A stretch of 64,000 nucleotides of DNA from Tretioscincus oriximinensis (GCA_022410635.1 JAJVDF010000382.1:97571-161570), one strand, 5' to 3'. Counted from the stretch's first letter, positions 40,701-51,558 are shown. Numbers and translations are program-made. The notes: generated by a model not told the origin, from the sequence alone.

Positions 40701-43700
40701 TTATTATGGACCTCAGCGATTTGGTCAAGGACAGAGTATTCAGACAGACCAGATCGGATTGGCTTTGCTGAATGAAAAACTGGTACTTATGACTGATGGT
40801 TTTATATCCTCCTTTTCTCCTTAGAAACATATAGCTNATGCTTTCCATTCTCTTACACAGTCTGTGTGTTTCAGAATCATAGATAAAGTGAAGTAGGTCC
40901 TTCACAAATAAGATAGAACAGGTGTGAAAGACTTTCGTTGGGAACTGTTGGGCAGTGATATGTTTTATTGGCTCAGAATATGGAGAACAAGTTTTTTGGG
41001 GAAAGATGGCGGATCTCATAGTGTAACGGAAAGTCTTGTGGTTTCAAGCTTAAAAAGCACATCATATACAGAAATGAAAGTGCACAATTATAAAGAGAAA
41101 TGGTACTAAAAACGAGAACAGTCTGGGTGTCGCTTTAGACAGTTCCAGTCTTGTAAATGCAAACCAAGTGTTCTATTTGAATAAGTTTTAATATACTCAG
41201 TTTTGGTGCATACTCAATTTTAATTGCTTACCCTTTCATTATTTGCATCAAGAGGATCTCATAGCACCTTAGAGACTAACAAGGAAAAGTTAGGCAGTAT
41301 GCGCTTTCATAGACAGTTCTGCTTCTTAAGNTGTGGTCTACGAAAGCTCATGTTGCCTATCTTTTTCTTGTTGGTCTCTAAGGTGTTAAGAGACCCTCTT
41401 GCTAGACTTTCTGGACCCAGACAAATACAGCAATTTCTTTGTAATCTTTCACATATGATTTGCTGAAATGCAGAACTTTCCAAGAGCAATTCTGGCTGTG
41501 AATCATTTTCTTTTTAAAGTGAAACATCCATCAAGTACCTATTCAGAATCTGTTAGTGTTAATTTAAAAAAGGTTTTTTATGGACATATCAAAAAATGCA
41601 AATTGTGCTTTTTATTTTAAAGGTACAAGCTGTAAAATTGTTTTTCACACCAGAAGATTCTGATGATCCTGTTAATAAAGCAAAGAAATACTTTCTTCAG
41701 ACTGGTAAATACATTGTGTTCTACGTTTCTTCAGTGAAGTGAGTGGACTGTATTCTGGAAATAATATCTTGCTTAATAAAACCAGAGCTTTCTTTTGACT
41801 CAGTGTTTGTTACGGGTACAATATTAACAAATCAGAAGTGTGCAGAAAATTATGCTGCATAATATGCTATATAGAACCTCCCACCCCTCTTAGTTTGTTT
41901 TTGTCTGTTTGTTTTTTGCAGTTAGAAGGCATTTTATATTTTGGAAATAATTACAACAAAAAGTCAACATCTTATCAGTGCAATAGTCTGTGACACAAAA
42001 TTAGCCATTTGCTCAACATATTTTCTTTCTGCAAAAACTGGAATTACTCTGAAATAACGTGACATGTTTTTCTTCATGTCAGAAAAACGTGGTTTGATCT
42101 TCTAATGGTTTCCATAAATTCTGTCTATCAAGATCACTGCCATTACTTAACATTTTTTTCCTCCCATTCTCAAAGTTTGCTTTCCATCTAATCCTTTCCT
42201 CTGTAGGTCATTTCTTTGCTGCATTCAGAGTAACTAGAGCTCCTTAGAGGGCTGNCTGCTTTGCTAATGTAACTAACCTCATCTCCAAAGTGCAAAGTTT
42301 AATTGCTTTTCCTTGTTCTAAAGAGATGTATAGAATGAGGTAATAATCGCCTGAACTATGACTGTTGGTGTTCTGCAGCATTAGATCATTTACAGTGACT
42401 TTTTAAAAATAAAATTGTTATTTGCTGAAACTACTCAATTTATTTGGTAATAAAAATTANCTACATTGTTGCCAACGAGGGAAACACTGCATATAGGTCA
42501 TGGATTTGTCTACATTAAGAAGTCAGCAGACATAGAATTCATTATATTTACCGNACCAATATACAGTATGTTTATTTCATAAATGAAATGATCATTCAAA
42601 TCCATTCATAAAGGAGCTATTATTTGATTGCCTCTGTAATGGAGCAACAGACAGCATTTCTGAAATACCATTTGTAGTGAGTTGCATTCTTTTGCTCAAG
42701 ACTGCNCAGATATGAGCCACTGTGAGACGAAGCTGGACAAGATGGCCTGTGGCCTAATTGAGCAGGGCTTGTGTATTATGATCTTAAAATGAACATTTTT
42801 AGTTTACTATTTAATACATCATCTGTGTTAAATGCATTTNAATCCTTCCTGCTTCTTATACTTCTACAAACAGAACTAAGCAACATTTGTTACTTGAGTA
42901 TAAGTGCAGTTGCCTAATGCTACATTTTAACACATTAAGGCAGCAGGGAATGAATACTAGTTTCATACTAATTTATTCATTTATTTATTATTTATATTTA
43001 TACCCCGCCCCATACCCGAAGGTCTCAGGNTGGCCAACAGTAAAATATCAATGCAAAATTAACAAATTAAAAACAGTAAAAGTGGGGACAAAAATGATAC
43101 TCTCTTCAGNCAAACGCCAGGTGAAAGAGAATTTGAACCAATATTATCTCTTAATGGTCATAGCTTTCTTTTTCTTTTTCCCTTTTTCTTTTTTTTGTTC
43201 AAAGAGCAACAAATGTTTCCTGATAATTTTCATATACTTATTTGAAACAACTTCTATAGTATGTGCAATTTCANTCAACCTTTTTTTCTTCTGTATTTTT
43301 TTAATTTTTTGCGCACTTTCTACTTTACTGTGAACTTTTGGAAACAGAATAAAACTATTTTTCAAAATTTGACCACATAAAAATTTTGGCCTCTCATTGG
43401 AAAAAGACCTTAATACTGAAGAAGACTGAAGGCGGAAAGAGANTGGGATGGCCAATGATGAGATTAATAGAGGCAACTAACATGACTTTAGTTGGACATT
43501 GTGAGGCAATGGAGGATTGTTGGCCCTNGCATGCTGTGGCCCATCAGGTATGAAGAACTGGTCACAACTAACATCAGTAAGGGAATAAAAAGGCCATTTT
43601 GTAAGAGCTCCCCCCCTTTGTGGCTGGAACTGTGTCCTGCTACCATCTCAAAAAGAAATGTGACTAAATTATTTCTGAAAGCAAGAGTCTCATGAATAAT

Positions 43701-45232
43701 ATATTATTCTTTTTTTTAATCTTGATATTTTAGAAGATGCAAAAGGCACGCTTGCAATATTGCCTGACTTTAAGGTCAGGGAGAAGATGTTATTGCGTGC
43801 TTTGAATCGNTATGGATTAAATCATGAGGGATGTGCACAAGGATGGCTTAGCATTCCTCACTCCATGCGCATTTTCTATGTTCATGCGTACTGCAGCAAA
43901 ATTTGGAATGAAGCCGCTACCTACCGGGTTAAGACCTATGGTACAAGAGTTGTGACTGGTGATCTCATCTTTTCTGAAAAATGTATCGAAAACTGTTCAG
44001 TGAATGACAAGGTAAACAAGTGCTTGAAGAATCCTGCTATTTGTGATGCCCACTGGAAGCTCTTGAAGAATCATACCATTAATGTTATTGAGAAAGTGAT
44101 TTCCTGAAAAGTGCTTTAGTAAACAACTAAATCAGANCATGGCCCCTTCTAGGATCTTTTCAAGGTTCTAGAAGGGCATGACAGTCTTTTATAGTCAGGC
44201 CCCAGGCCAATCACCTTGCAAAATATGGCCGCTTCTTAAACCTTCACAACTTCTGTCCAATCATTATTCCATTCTGTCATTTAAACCTGAACCCTCCAAA
44301 CTAGTAAACAATCAATGCCTGTTAGCTGGACTTGAGTGAAAATTCTCTTGGACAAATATCAATCCTCATAAACCTTTGAGCTATTCTATATAAAANTGTA
44401 CTGTGGTTATATAAAAAGGCACTTCAGTTTATCTGGCTTTTTCCAATTTAAAATTATCTTTAAGTTATTTATTTTAAAAAACAAATTTTTCATGATGTGC
44501 AGGCGCTTACTTGACAGAATGCAAATATCTGGAATAAAAGATGGTGACTTTCTCCTTTCTGTGTCAGGTACATGTGGTAACACCTGAGGAAGAAGCAGCC
44601 AATCAATATGGAATAAGTCAAGTAAGTTTGGGAGAATAAATAATGCCATATAATAAAATTAATAAATATAGGTTTATTTATTTCCCAGTAATTATTTGTA
44701 TTCCTATAGTGCCCTATACCCAAAAGGTTTTTTCCCTGATTAGTTAATATATAAATAGCATGCTATCATCAGACTCTTTAGATTCCTTNCTGAAACAGAA
44801 TCAGACCTAGTGCTGAAAGGGCCGTAAATGATTCTATGCATTTTTTTAAAAAAAGAAAAAATATTTGCACATTTTTTTTCTTTCCCAAAGGTTATTCTTC
44901 CAATGGCTGGTTACAGTGTCCAGTATCCTTCTAATAAGGTTGGAGAGTGGTATCGTGAAAGACTTGGTTGTGATGGAGTACAAATGTGCCAGTTCAAACT
45001 TCCTGCATTGCAATTGAACGTGCCTGGCTGTTACAGATATCTTTTGAAATACCCCCATGATCTAGGGTACAGTTTTTTACAATGTGATGAAAATGCGGGA
45101 GAAAGTGAAGCTGTTCTGCAAAATGATCCAAGCAGTTCACTCTCTGTGTCATTTTGGCTTGATCCTTCATCTTACGCGACTGTTTGCTTGGAGGAAATCA
45201 TGAAGTGTGACCTCTTAAAATGTTTGGCATAG
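33865..45232 (+). CDS. PUS7L: PUS7L (pseudouridine synthase 7-like), complete coding sequence in 8 exons
   Basis: PUS7L belongs to the TruD family, which isomerises uridine to pseudouridine in RNA. Coding exons are 33865-34747, 38538-38697, 40260-40455, 40684-40782, 41623-41704, 43734-44011, 44568-44621 and 44891-45232. They join in phase with GT-AG introns to 2094 nt, 697 residues (human about 701). The start ATG at 33865 gives MEQEPGKL and then NDHVGFCGSIK, as in the family. The TruD catalytic motif YAGIKDKRAITYQ has the predicted nucleophile Asp330. The NYYGPQRFG motif is at 419-427, and PHSMRIFYVHAY and the C-terminal PGCYR blocks follow. The N-terminal 290 residues are divergent, as usual for PUS7L. 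Two N bases leave residue 397 ambiguous, while the CGN codon near 43810 is Arg whatever the base. It is divergent from IRAK4. Confidence 0.98.
35225..35560 (-). mobile_element. CR1-like LINE 3' end, minus strand
   Basis: It begins with the reversed tail (gaacatagaacatagaac) and continues gagccatactggatcaggcc, cagcccatcaagtccag, aggcccaccagaggc, actccctgcaaatggtattt and gttgctccatcccggaggc, ending gatgaccctctgggtga. It is a good copy of the family at 63768-64000. Confidence 0.8.
35565..35715 (+). mobile_element. tRNA-headed SINE (family S), 3' part
   Basis: The sequence gcaattgcaagtagattg, gatagaacgtaagcctttgg, ttttaagctgctttgattcc and gagggtataaaacccc with a ttcttctactac tail. The head is missing. 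Confidence 0.65.
36569..37360. mobile_element. Long-terminal-inverted-repeat DNA element, about 790 bp
   Basis: The outer ends are ggggcctaggctaaatgtcc on the left and, inverted, gggacctgggctaaatgtc on the right. The inversion continues for over 200 bp: aaatttaaggttatgcttct and gctgctgaaaaa occur in both arms, the right copy running about 37130-37360. Flanking aatata (36563-36568) and aataca (37361-37366) may be a decayed duplication. No transposase is seen. The superfamily is uncertain. Confidence 0.75.
38538..38697 (+). CDS. PUS7L: PUS7L coding exon 2 (catalytic aspartate)
   Basis: Residues 295-348: AFTLRKENLETLEAV, ELGVLPSDFSYAGIKDKRA, ITYQTMVVKKVTP. The KD pair gives the TruD nucleophile, Asp330. 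The acceptor is gctgcag and the donor is gtagga. There is no ATG in frame at its start, so ORF calling misses it. Confidence 0.97.
38698..40259 (+). other. PUS7L: PUS7L intron 2-3
   Basis: AT-rich. A weak inverted pair (ggattatggtcctgtattg near 39701, its inverse near 39781-39800) suggests a decayed palindromic element. Open frames have no recognisable product. Confidence 0.55.
40260..40455 (+). CDS. PUS7L: PUS7L coding exon 3
   Basis: Residues 348-413: LKELGNTIEKKGINVFNI, KLGQLQGNHFDIIVRYLK, ENVK. One N makes residue 397 ambiguous (NAC). The acceptor is ttcacag and the donor is gtataa. Confidence 0.96.
40684..40782 (+). CDS. PUS7L: PUS7L coding exon 4 (TruD motif)
   Basis: The exon has 33 codons: NNGFINYYGPQRFGQG, then TDQIGLALLNEKL. 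The NYYGPQRFG motif is the second TruD signature. The acceptor is ttatag and the donor is gtactt. Confidence 0.97.
40783..41622 (+). other. PUS7L: PUS7L intron 4-5 with a foldback element
   Basis: The main content is the family F foldback at 41248-41445. Confidence 0.7.
41248..41445. mobile_element. Diverged foldback copy of family F
   Basis: The left arm (gatctcatagcaccttagag, gcgctttcatagaca) and right arm (tctacgaaagctcatgttgc, ttggtctctaaggtgtta, gagaccctcttgctagactt) are inverted with roughly 80% identity over about 68 bp, around a short centre. It then reads acaaatacagcaatttctttg, parallel to the acggctatttctctg end of the other copies. The possible duplication ctttca..atttgc on each side is imperfect. 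Confidence 0.75.
41623..41704 (+). CDS. PUS7L: PUS7L coding exon 5
   Basis: Residues 447-474: VQAVKLFFTPEDSDDPVN, KAKKYFLQT. Flanks are tttaaag and gtaaat. It is a short exon without ATG. Confidence 0.96.
42595..42790 (+). mobile_element. CR1-like LINE 3' end, decayed
   Basis: The blocks tgcctctgtaatggagcaac, aataccatttgtagtgagtt, gactgcncagatatgagcc and aagatggcctgtggcct, then gtgtattatgatctt, follow the family order. Confidence 0.55.
42960..43045 (-). mobile_element. LINE/SINE 3' tail, minus strand
   Basis: The sequence atttattatttatatttata, then ccccgccccatacccgaagg and tctcaggntggcca, is the reversed gccctgagaccttcgggtat tail found elsewhere in the window. Confidence 0.65.
43734..44011 (+). 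CDS. PUS7L: PUS7L coding exon 6
   Basis: Residues 474-566: EDAKGTLAILPDFKVREK, then HSMRIFYVHAYCSKIWNEAA and YRVKTYGTRVVTGDL. The acceptor is ttttag and the donor is gtaaac. Confidence 0.97.
44012..44567 (+). other. PUS7L: PUS7L intron 6-7
   Basis: 556 bp, no recognisable repeat. A short inverted pair ccttctaggatcttttcaagg/ttctagaagg lies near 44144-44175. Confidence 0.6.
44568..44621 (+). CDS. PUS7L: PUS7L coding exon 7
   Basis: The exon has 18 codons, VHVVTPEEEAANQYGISQ (family VTEEEGSANMYAIHQ). Flanks are tgtcag and gtaagt. Confidence 0.96.
44891..45232 (+). CDS. PUS7L: PUS7L last coding exon with stop
   Basis: Residues 585-697 and TAG at 45230-45232: VILPMAGYSVQYPSNKVGEW, NVPGCYRYLLKYP and YATVCLEEIMKCDLL. 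The acceptor is cccaaag. A polyadenylation signal AATAAA follows at 45433-45438. Confidence 0.96.
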   Translation, partial: VILPMAGYSVQYPSNKVGEWYRERLGCDGVQMCQFKLPALQLNVPGCYRYLLKYPHDLGYSFLQCDENAGESEAVLQNDPSSSLSVSFWLDPSSYATVCLEEIMKCDLLKCLA

Positions 45233-45460
45233 GTTCAGGGGATGTACTATGGCACAGATTCTATAAGATAAAAAAATATGCAAGAAATATGGATTATTAT
45301 TTTTTATCACAAAGTGATTTAGGAAAGGAATATTTTGAATCAACTGTGTAGAAGCGGAAGCTGATGAAATTCAGGAATATTTAGATTTCACTTTGTTCCA
45401 TATAACCCTGAAATTAAGGAAACTTGCTTTTGAATAAAGATTTATAAAGATCCCTGTAAA
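45233..45460 (+). other. PUS7L: PUS7L 3' UTR (short form)
   Basis: AATAAA at 45433-45438 lies about 200 bases after the stop and is the first good signal. A second signal lies near 45520. Confidence 0.6.
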
Positions 45461-45849
45461 CAAAGAGTTTCTGTTGTGTGATGTTTTTAATTAGTGTAAT
45501 CTACTCACAGATTTTGTAATAAAAGAAGGAAAATCTAAACAAATGTAAGGTTTTTTTATGAAACCAAACTATATTTAAAAACAGTAATAAAAAAGCTAAT
45601 TCAGTTGAGCCAATTTTGCTAAAAGCAAATTCAAAATGGTATTATAAACCAGACNAACAGTGAACAGTTATAACAAGTACCACAGGTTGCGAGCATTGAA
45701 ATCATGAGTTTGCAGCAACCCAAAAGCATAGAGGAAAATGCATATTTTTATAATACTGTATTACCCAGATCAAGCTGGTAAACAGAGTCAAAAGATTATA
45801 TAGACCATGAAGGTAAGCCCTGCCTTTTTAGGCATTAGGGATCCAACTA

Positions 45850-46560
45850 TTTAACTGCAAAGGTTGGTAAGTATGAAAAACATTTGGATAGATAATGGTA
45901 CTGTGAGATAATTGCATATCTTGAGGTTGCAGGATACTATCCAAACGTGCTGCATCAAAAAAGGAGACCATTTCTCCTGGAATTCTGCATATTTTTCTGC
46001 ACTCAGGCCCCATAGCCTAGACTGCTGTGCTGTTATTACTTCAAATGCTACCCAGCTGCCCTTCCTCAAAAGACTGGCCTCTTTCCAATGCTGGGCTATC
46101 TCGAACTTAGCTGTACTGAGGAGAGTTTTTAATAGTGCACGGTGCCCCAAGTTCCAGTGTTCCTATTTAAATGTAAACAAGAGAAAGTGCTATCTCTCTA
46201 CCAAATAAACGTGTCAAGGTGTTATTCCAAAATGCCCTATCTTTAGGGCAACCCCATCACATATGAAAATACATTCCTGTCAGTCCACATCCATGCTAAC
46301 ATAGGGGATTACAATGTTAAATACAATATAGCTTGAATGGGGTCAGGCACCATTTGAAGAGGATCTTCAGGGATAATTCCCTCTAGTCTTGGGACATATG
46401 GCTTGAAAAAAGATTTGAGGGGATATGAAACCGTTCCTCCTTCTCTTCCTCCCAATTTCTTTTAAGGGCTGACTGCAAAAATACCATCCATCCTGGCTGA
46501 GAGCCCCTTATCCAAGCCTGCATTTAACTTAGTAGCTTTTCAAATGAGGTGAGTTCTCTG
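45850..46560 (-). mobile_element. L1-clade LINE, ORF2 C-terminal fragment, minus strand
   Basis: The minus strand reads TLLSTAKFEIAQHWKEASLL and ends KYAEFQEKWSPFLM, the classic end of L1 ORF2 (AQHWK...F...W.PF). Upstream, a frame-broken zinc-knuckle region (SYVMGLP) follows. It is old, with several frameshifts. Confidence 0.75.
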
Positions 46561-47159
46561 GTTGTAGTTTTTTGTATTCAGGTGTGAAGAAGATATAAAA
46601 AGTGAGGGATGAACCAAGACTCAACAATACCTCCAACAATCGGGCTAAATCTCCCAGTGACTTGTTTCTTAAATCTGACTTCAGGAGGTCCTCAAAAGTC
46701 TAACTTGGTCCGTATCCATGAAGGGACCCACTAAAAGCTACGGTGTTAATAGAAATTCAGCAAAAAAGTGCCCAGACTTATTTTAACCGTATATTATAAA
46801 TTTGTNTTCGCCTTTTGTCTTTTTTGCTCATCATTTTAATTTTTAAAAAGATGATTAACAAGTCATTAAACATTTGAACATGTATATTTTCTATGAAAAA
46901 TATGCACAGAAGTAGTATTTAGAATAATGAGAATAAACAGTTTTTAGGATTTTCTGCCTACTATGCCAGTCAATTGGGAGATCTTGTATACAAAATCTTT
47001 ATAAGCAAGCTTAGATGAATTTACACTTACTTGTTTGGGGAAGTTATTGAAGATGTGTTCCTGTGAAACTGGTTCACTTACTAACGATTCTCTTTGCATT
47101 TTGGAAGGTTCAGTGGTTTATTCGACATCACTGCAGTAAACAACTAGTCTTCCTCTTGG

Positions 47160-47318
47160 GCCCCGTCCCCACTGAGCCTTATTCTGGGTTATACCTCGGA
47201 ATAGAGCTTGGTCATCCACATCCCATTCAGGGCCTGCCATAGCCTACACTGGCATGTAGATGGAACATTCCTATTCTGAGATCTAGCCAAGAAGAAGGCT
47301 CAGTGGGGACGGGGCCTT
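47160..47318. mobile_element. Palindromic MITE (family M type A), best copy
   Basis: The left end ggccccgtccccactgagcc and right end (its exact inverse, ggctcagtggggacggggcc) form a perfect 20-bp inverted repeat. Flanking ttg on both sides could be a 3-bp duplication, which would suit a PIF/Harbinger-type MITE. The interior continues as an imperfect palindrome around gcctgccatagcctacactg. Confidence 0.7.
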
Positions 47319-48161
47319 GTGGTTCCTAACAAACTCTGGTAGGAACTGACGCAATCAGAAAGCGGAGAATCTTAGAGCAGGGATGTACCGGGAAACTACT
47401 GAATCATCATTGGTGTGTTCCCCAGACTCAACTTCTTGTGCACCACGCCCCAAATTCTCATACGGGCCTAAACCCATCTCACATCCAAAGTCCCACCCAT
47501 TCTCTTGTTTTGGTGTCCAGGCTCTACACTAGCAGCCAACCCTGCCCAGACTCCACCCAGATCTACCAAGGGAGAAATTCCTGTAGGTAGAGCAATTATT
47601 ATTTGTATACGAGAATTCTTGCAGTTACCAGCCAGACCAATTCACATTAAAAAAANCCCATAAATCAGATAAAAATGGAACAACTAAAAATAGAACTGTA
47701 CCTTTAAAGAGAGAGGAATATTTGCCTTAGTTGAAGGCGAGAATAAACAGGTCTGTCTTCGCCAGGCATCCAAATATGTACAATATCTACAAAACCTCAT
47801 GCTTCTTACAAGCCCCCTCTCCATTGGCTGGACTTCCAGAACAAAGACTAACACTGCTACATCTTTGAAATCTTGAAGACTTTTTTGTGGCTTTTGTTTA
47901 TTTTAGATCGTAGCAAGAAACTATCATAAGCCGCAGCATCATAAAATGAAATCAAAGTATTTTCAGAACCAACTGCTTCAAAGTTGTCTCAAAGTAATTC
48001 TTAACATAGTGCAAGAAATGAAAGCTTGAGCTGAGAATTACAATGAGACCTATATTGCAGCAAATAAGAACCTAGAGGTCCAAGTACTTTGCTATTACAA
48101 CTTTAAATGTGATGGCAAAATTCTGCCAGTTATTTGCAGTTATCTAGATCAGCAAATATCT

Positions 48162-49995
48162 CTATGCTGATGATGCCCTCATTATAATGGAGGATCCTAC
48201 CGTAGCTATTCCTGAGNTTAAAAGGGTAACGGATTTCTTTGAAAAAATATCTGGACTGAATATAAATGTTGCAAAATCGGAACTACTCACTATCAATATC
48301 CCCAGAGCCAGTCTCAGAACTATAAATGTTAACTTTGGCCTGAAATTAGGTCTCAAAAAATTTAAATATTTAGGGGTATGGGTTTCCAAAAATATGGATA
48401 GAATGATCCCATTGAATTATAACCCTATATGGAAAAAACTTAGAGTCACCCTTAAGAAATGGGAAAACAAACCCTGGTCAATCACCAACAAAATTAGAGC
48501 AGCCAACATGATAATCTTCCCAAAATTTTTGTATCTTATACAAGCACTCCCATTATACGTCCCAGACGCTTTGAGGAAGAAATGGGATAACGCTATAAAA
48601 CACTGGGTCCTAAATGGGAAAAAGAATAGAATCCCCAACAGAACATTGTTTTCAAAAAAAGAACAACTTGGCTGGGGACTACTATCTATAAGAATATATG
48701 CAGATGTTTTTCAAATTTTGAAAATATTACAATTGGAACACTGTAGAGAAAAAAATACTGTTAATCTAGAATTAACACTAAATGGGTTCCAAAACAAGAC
48801 CATATTAGACCCAGCTATAGCAAGAAGACTTAGTAAATCATGGCTATTGCCGCTCCAAGCTTGTTACAGAGCTTGGAAGACCAATTATAAAATTCTAANG
48901 ATAAATTGGATGCATGTTGCCTCTTTAGAGGTAATAAACCTAGCGGGGGACGATCCCACATCAAATTATCTAACGATTCTAAAAAATAACGGGTATAAGA
49001 GGCTCAGAGATGTAGTCAATGAAAGCGGCTCCCCAGTCTCAATATTAACAATTAGACAATTGTATAGAAATCACGGCTTACGTCTCTGGCTACAAGAACG
49101 AGCTTTCTGGAATAGAATCAATAATCGAGAATTCAGAAATAATATGTGTGGGCAGTCGATACTAGAACCGACGGTAACCAACCTGATCAGGGGACAAAAG
49201 AAATTAGCGAAAGATCTATACGCCCTAATTACGATAAAAAGCCTCAAAAACCTTAAACTCATTACGGACTACTGGGAGATGGAAGTCCCAGAGATACATN
49301 ATCTCTGGAAACGCTGGATAGATCGTCACGTAACCAGACAGGANTTAAGNATTAAAGAAACAGAGTTAAAGATAGTCACACGTTGGTATTACACCCCGAG
49401 TCAGTTGGCCCATATCACCGGTTTGTCTCCCTTGTGCTGGCACGGTTGCCAGCAGAGGGGACTATATACTCACATGTGGGCTTTATGCCCTAAAGTAAAA
49501 AGATTCTGGGGTGAAATTAAAACGGAATTAGATAAGATTGCAGGAATTAACCTGTCAAACACTACGGTAACTTGGCTCTTTGGACTACCCAACGTCTCCC
49601 CAGTGGAAAGATCTGACCTTTGGTTGACGGATATGGGAATAATGGCAGGCCATCTGGTTATTGCCAAACATTGGAAGGACTGCTCTAAATGGAATATACA
49701 GGACTGGTATGACTACCTTCTGGAATTTATGAGCTTCGACATTCTCCAAAATAAAAGACTGCAGACCATTGGCATTATTCACAAACCACACTGGACAATG
49801 AAATGGCAAGAGCTCATTGCTTATGGATTATCACCATCATCTCCAATTCTGATTAAGGAAAACATCCAAATGTTCCTGGAACAACGATTGATATTGTAAT
49901 GTTAAATTTTCATGCCTATTCACTGTGGGGAGGGTCTTGGGGTATATGTTACGCTTTTGTTTCTTTTATGTCTGTCTTCAAATTAAAAAAAAAAA
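48162..49995 (+). mobile_element. 5'-truncated L1 insertion with open ORF2 tail and 17-bp target-site duplication
   Basis: The insertion begins exactly in the reverse-transcriptase YADD box and reads through the RT thumb and the C-terminal region to the stop at 49899. This is about 570 codons without a stop (a few N). The zinc knuckle CWHGCQQRGLYTHMWALC (C-x3-C-x7-H-x4-C) is intact. A short 3' UTR with gtggggaggg and a final A tract follows. Flanks are tagatcagcaaatatct at 48145-48161 and 49996-50012, identical. Endonuclease and ORF1 are missing, so it is dead, but low decay indicates a recent insertion. Confidence 0.92.
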
Positions 49996-50446
49996 TAGAT
50001 CAGCAAATATCTTTTACAAGACTAGTCAAAATTATAAAATATAATCTGAAAATTTTGATACTTATATTCTATTATAAGTGCAATGATATTTGTAAGAGTC
50101 AAATTGTTTAATCAGCTTGCTTGTAAAACACAGTGTATGCAAATGATTCTGGACTTTTTCCTCTTACATTCTGTTGTTTTAATTGATCTTTTAAATGATT
50201 CTTGAACTCCCCATTTCTGCTATTAAAAAGAGATGCAAGGGAATACATGTTAGAGCACTGTTTAACCTGAAGATGGTGCTATGGTGCTTTATGGAAGCTC
50301 CAGGAAGACAAGGCACACCATTTATTTCTTTAAATTTCTTTAAATGAAATATGAAGTGCTATTTAGCATTTTAGATTCAAATTTTTCCTTAGACATTGGA
50401 TCTAATTCTATAGAGTGCAGTGTCTGATTTGAAATAGAAGCTGGTT

Positions 50447-50640
50447 TCTACGAAGAAGAAGAAGAACTGGGTTCTTATATCCAGNTTTTCTCACCTTTCA
50501 AAGGGACTCAAATATCCTTACAAGGGTACTTTTTCCCAGAAGGCTTACATTCTATTTTTCCCACCAGGCTAGGGTGATTCCCATGTATCTACTTGCAGTC
50601 AGTTGCAATTTCTTACAATTCATGCTTTTGAATAGCTGGC
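50447..50640 (-). mobile_element. tRNA-headed SINE (family S), 3' part, minus strand
   Basis: It starts agaagaagaagaactgggtt and continues tctcacctttcaaagggact, agaaggcttacattct and tacttgcagtcagttgca, breaking off at gaatagctggc, where a CR1-like element starts. Confidence 0.7.
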
Positions 50641-51035
50641 ACTCCTTGAAATTGATGAGCAGAAAAGTGAGAACAGACAAAGGAAAGTATTTTTTTTCAC
50701 CCAGAGGGTCATCAGCCTATGGAATTTACTTCTTCAAGAAGTGGTGGTAGCTAACAGCTTGGATTGCTTCAAGACAAGACTAGACAGGTTGATGGACACC
50801 AAGGGTATAAATGGGTATTAGGATGGATGTCTGGATGCTGCCTCTGGGATGGAGCAACAGGTAGTGCTCCTGAAATGCCATTTGCAGGAAGTTATGAATA
50901 AGTGCATATTTTGCTTTCCGCTGTTCAAACTGACCAGGTGCATCTGGTGGGCCTCTGTGTGACACAGAAAGCTGAACTTAATGGGCTCTGGNCCGATCCA
51001 GTATGGCTCTTCTTATGTTCTTAGGTTCTTATGTC
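50640..51035 (+). mobile_element. CR1-like LINE 3' end, long copy
   Basis: The sequence cactccttgaaattgatgag, tttcacccagagggtcatca, gcctatggaatttacttctt, gacaggttgatggacaccaa, gggatggagcaacaggtagt, catttgcaggaagtt and gtgggcctctgtgtgacaca, ending tcttatgttctta. The 8-bp-like tail supports CR1 type. Confidence 0.8.
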
Positions 51036-51558
51036 TCCGAGTAGTGATTTACTGGGAAGCAGCTGAGTAAGGCTGAACTTTATTCCCTTCTGAAGGCCAT
51101 GCCGAGCAGCAGCAGCAAGTGCTACAGAGATTCTGATGGTAATCTGACATGCTTGGTTGCTCTNCCTCTTTTACTGGAATTGGATGAAAACATGCTATGT
51201 GACGTGAAAACCTGGTAATAACATTCATGCTTTCCCGGAAACTTATCCTAAACTTAACCTTGTTAAAAATATAAAAAAGCTAATTTAAGGCAAACTTAAA
51301 CATGGTGGGAAGTAGTCAAACAATTAGCAATGTGAACGCTCTGTTCCTTTTGCTTGGACTTGTACCCAGCCCAGTCTCACAGTGTGAAAACAAAGGTGAG
51401 TTTTAAGATAGGTTTGTGAATGATTGGGAATGTTTGGGGAACGGTGAGGCAATCCGCAATTTGAATGCAGAACTTCATTTGCTTGCCTTTACTATTCCAC
51501 AGTCACTGTGTGAATCTACCTTAGGTCTACTTCACTGCATCTGAAAAAATAAATTTAG

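Larger units (their letters stand above)
41705..43733 (+). other. PUS7L: PUS7L intron 5-6
   Basis: It contains a CR1-like end (42595-42785) and a LINE tail (42960-43045). A T-rich segment (43160-43320) and the following 43440-43690 are unassigned; long frames there reflect low complexity. Confidence 0.6.
45461..48161. other. Intergenic, downstream of PUS7L
   Basis: No host exon was recognised. It contains a minus-strand L1 fragment (45850-46560) and a palindromic family M element (47160-47318). Sequence 47380-48140 is unassigned. Confidence 0.65.

Noticed and set aside
42887..43476. Long frames on both strands
   Set aside because: They run through a LINE tail and T-rich sequence. The composition is biased (Phe/Leu or Lys) and no domain is visible.
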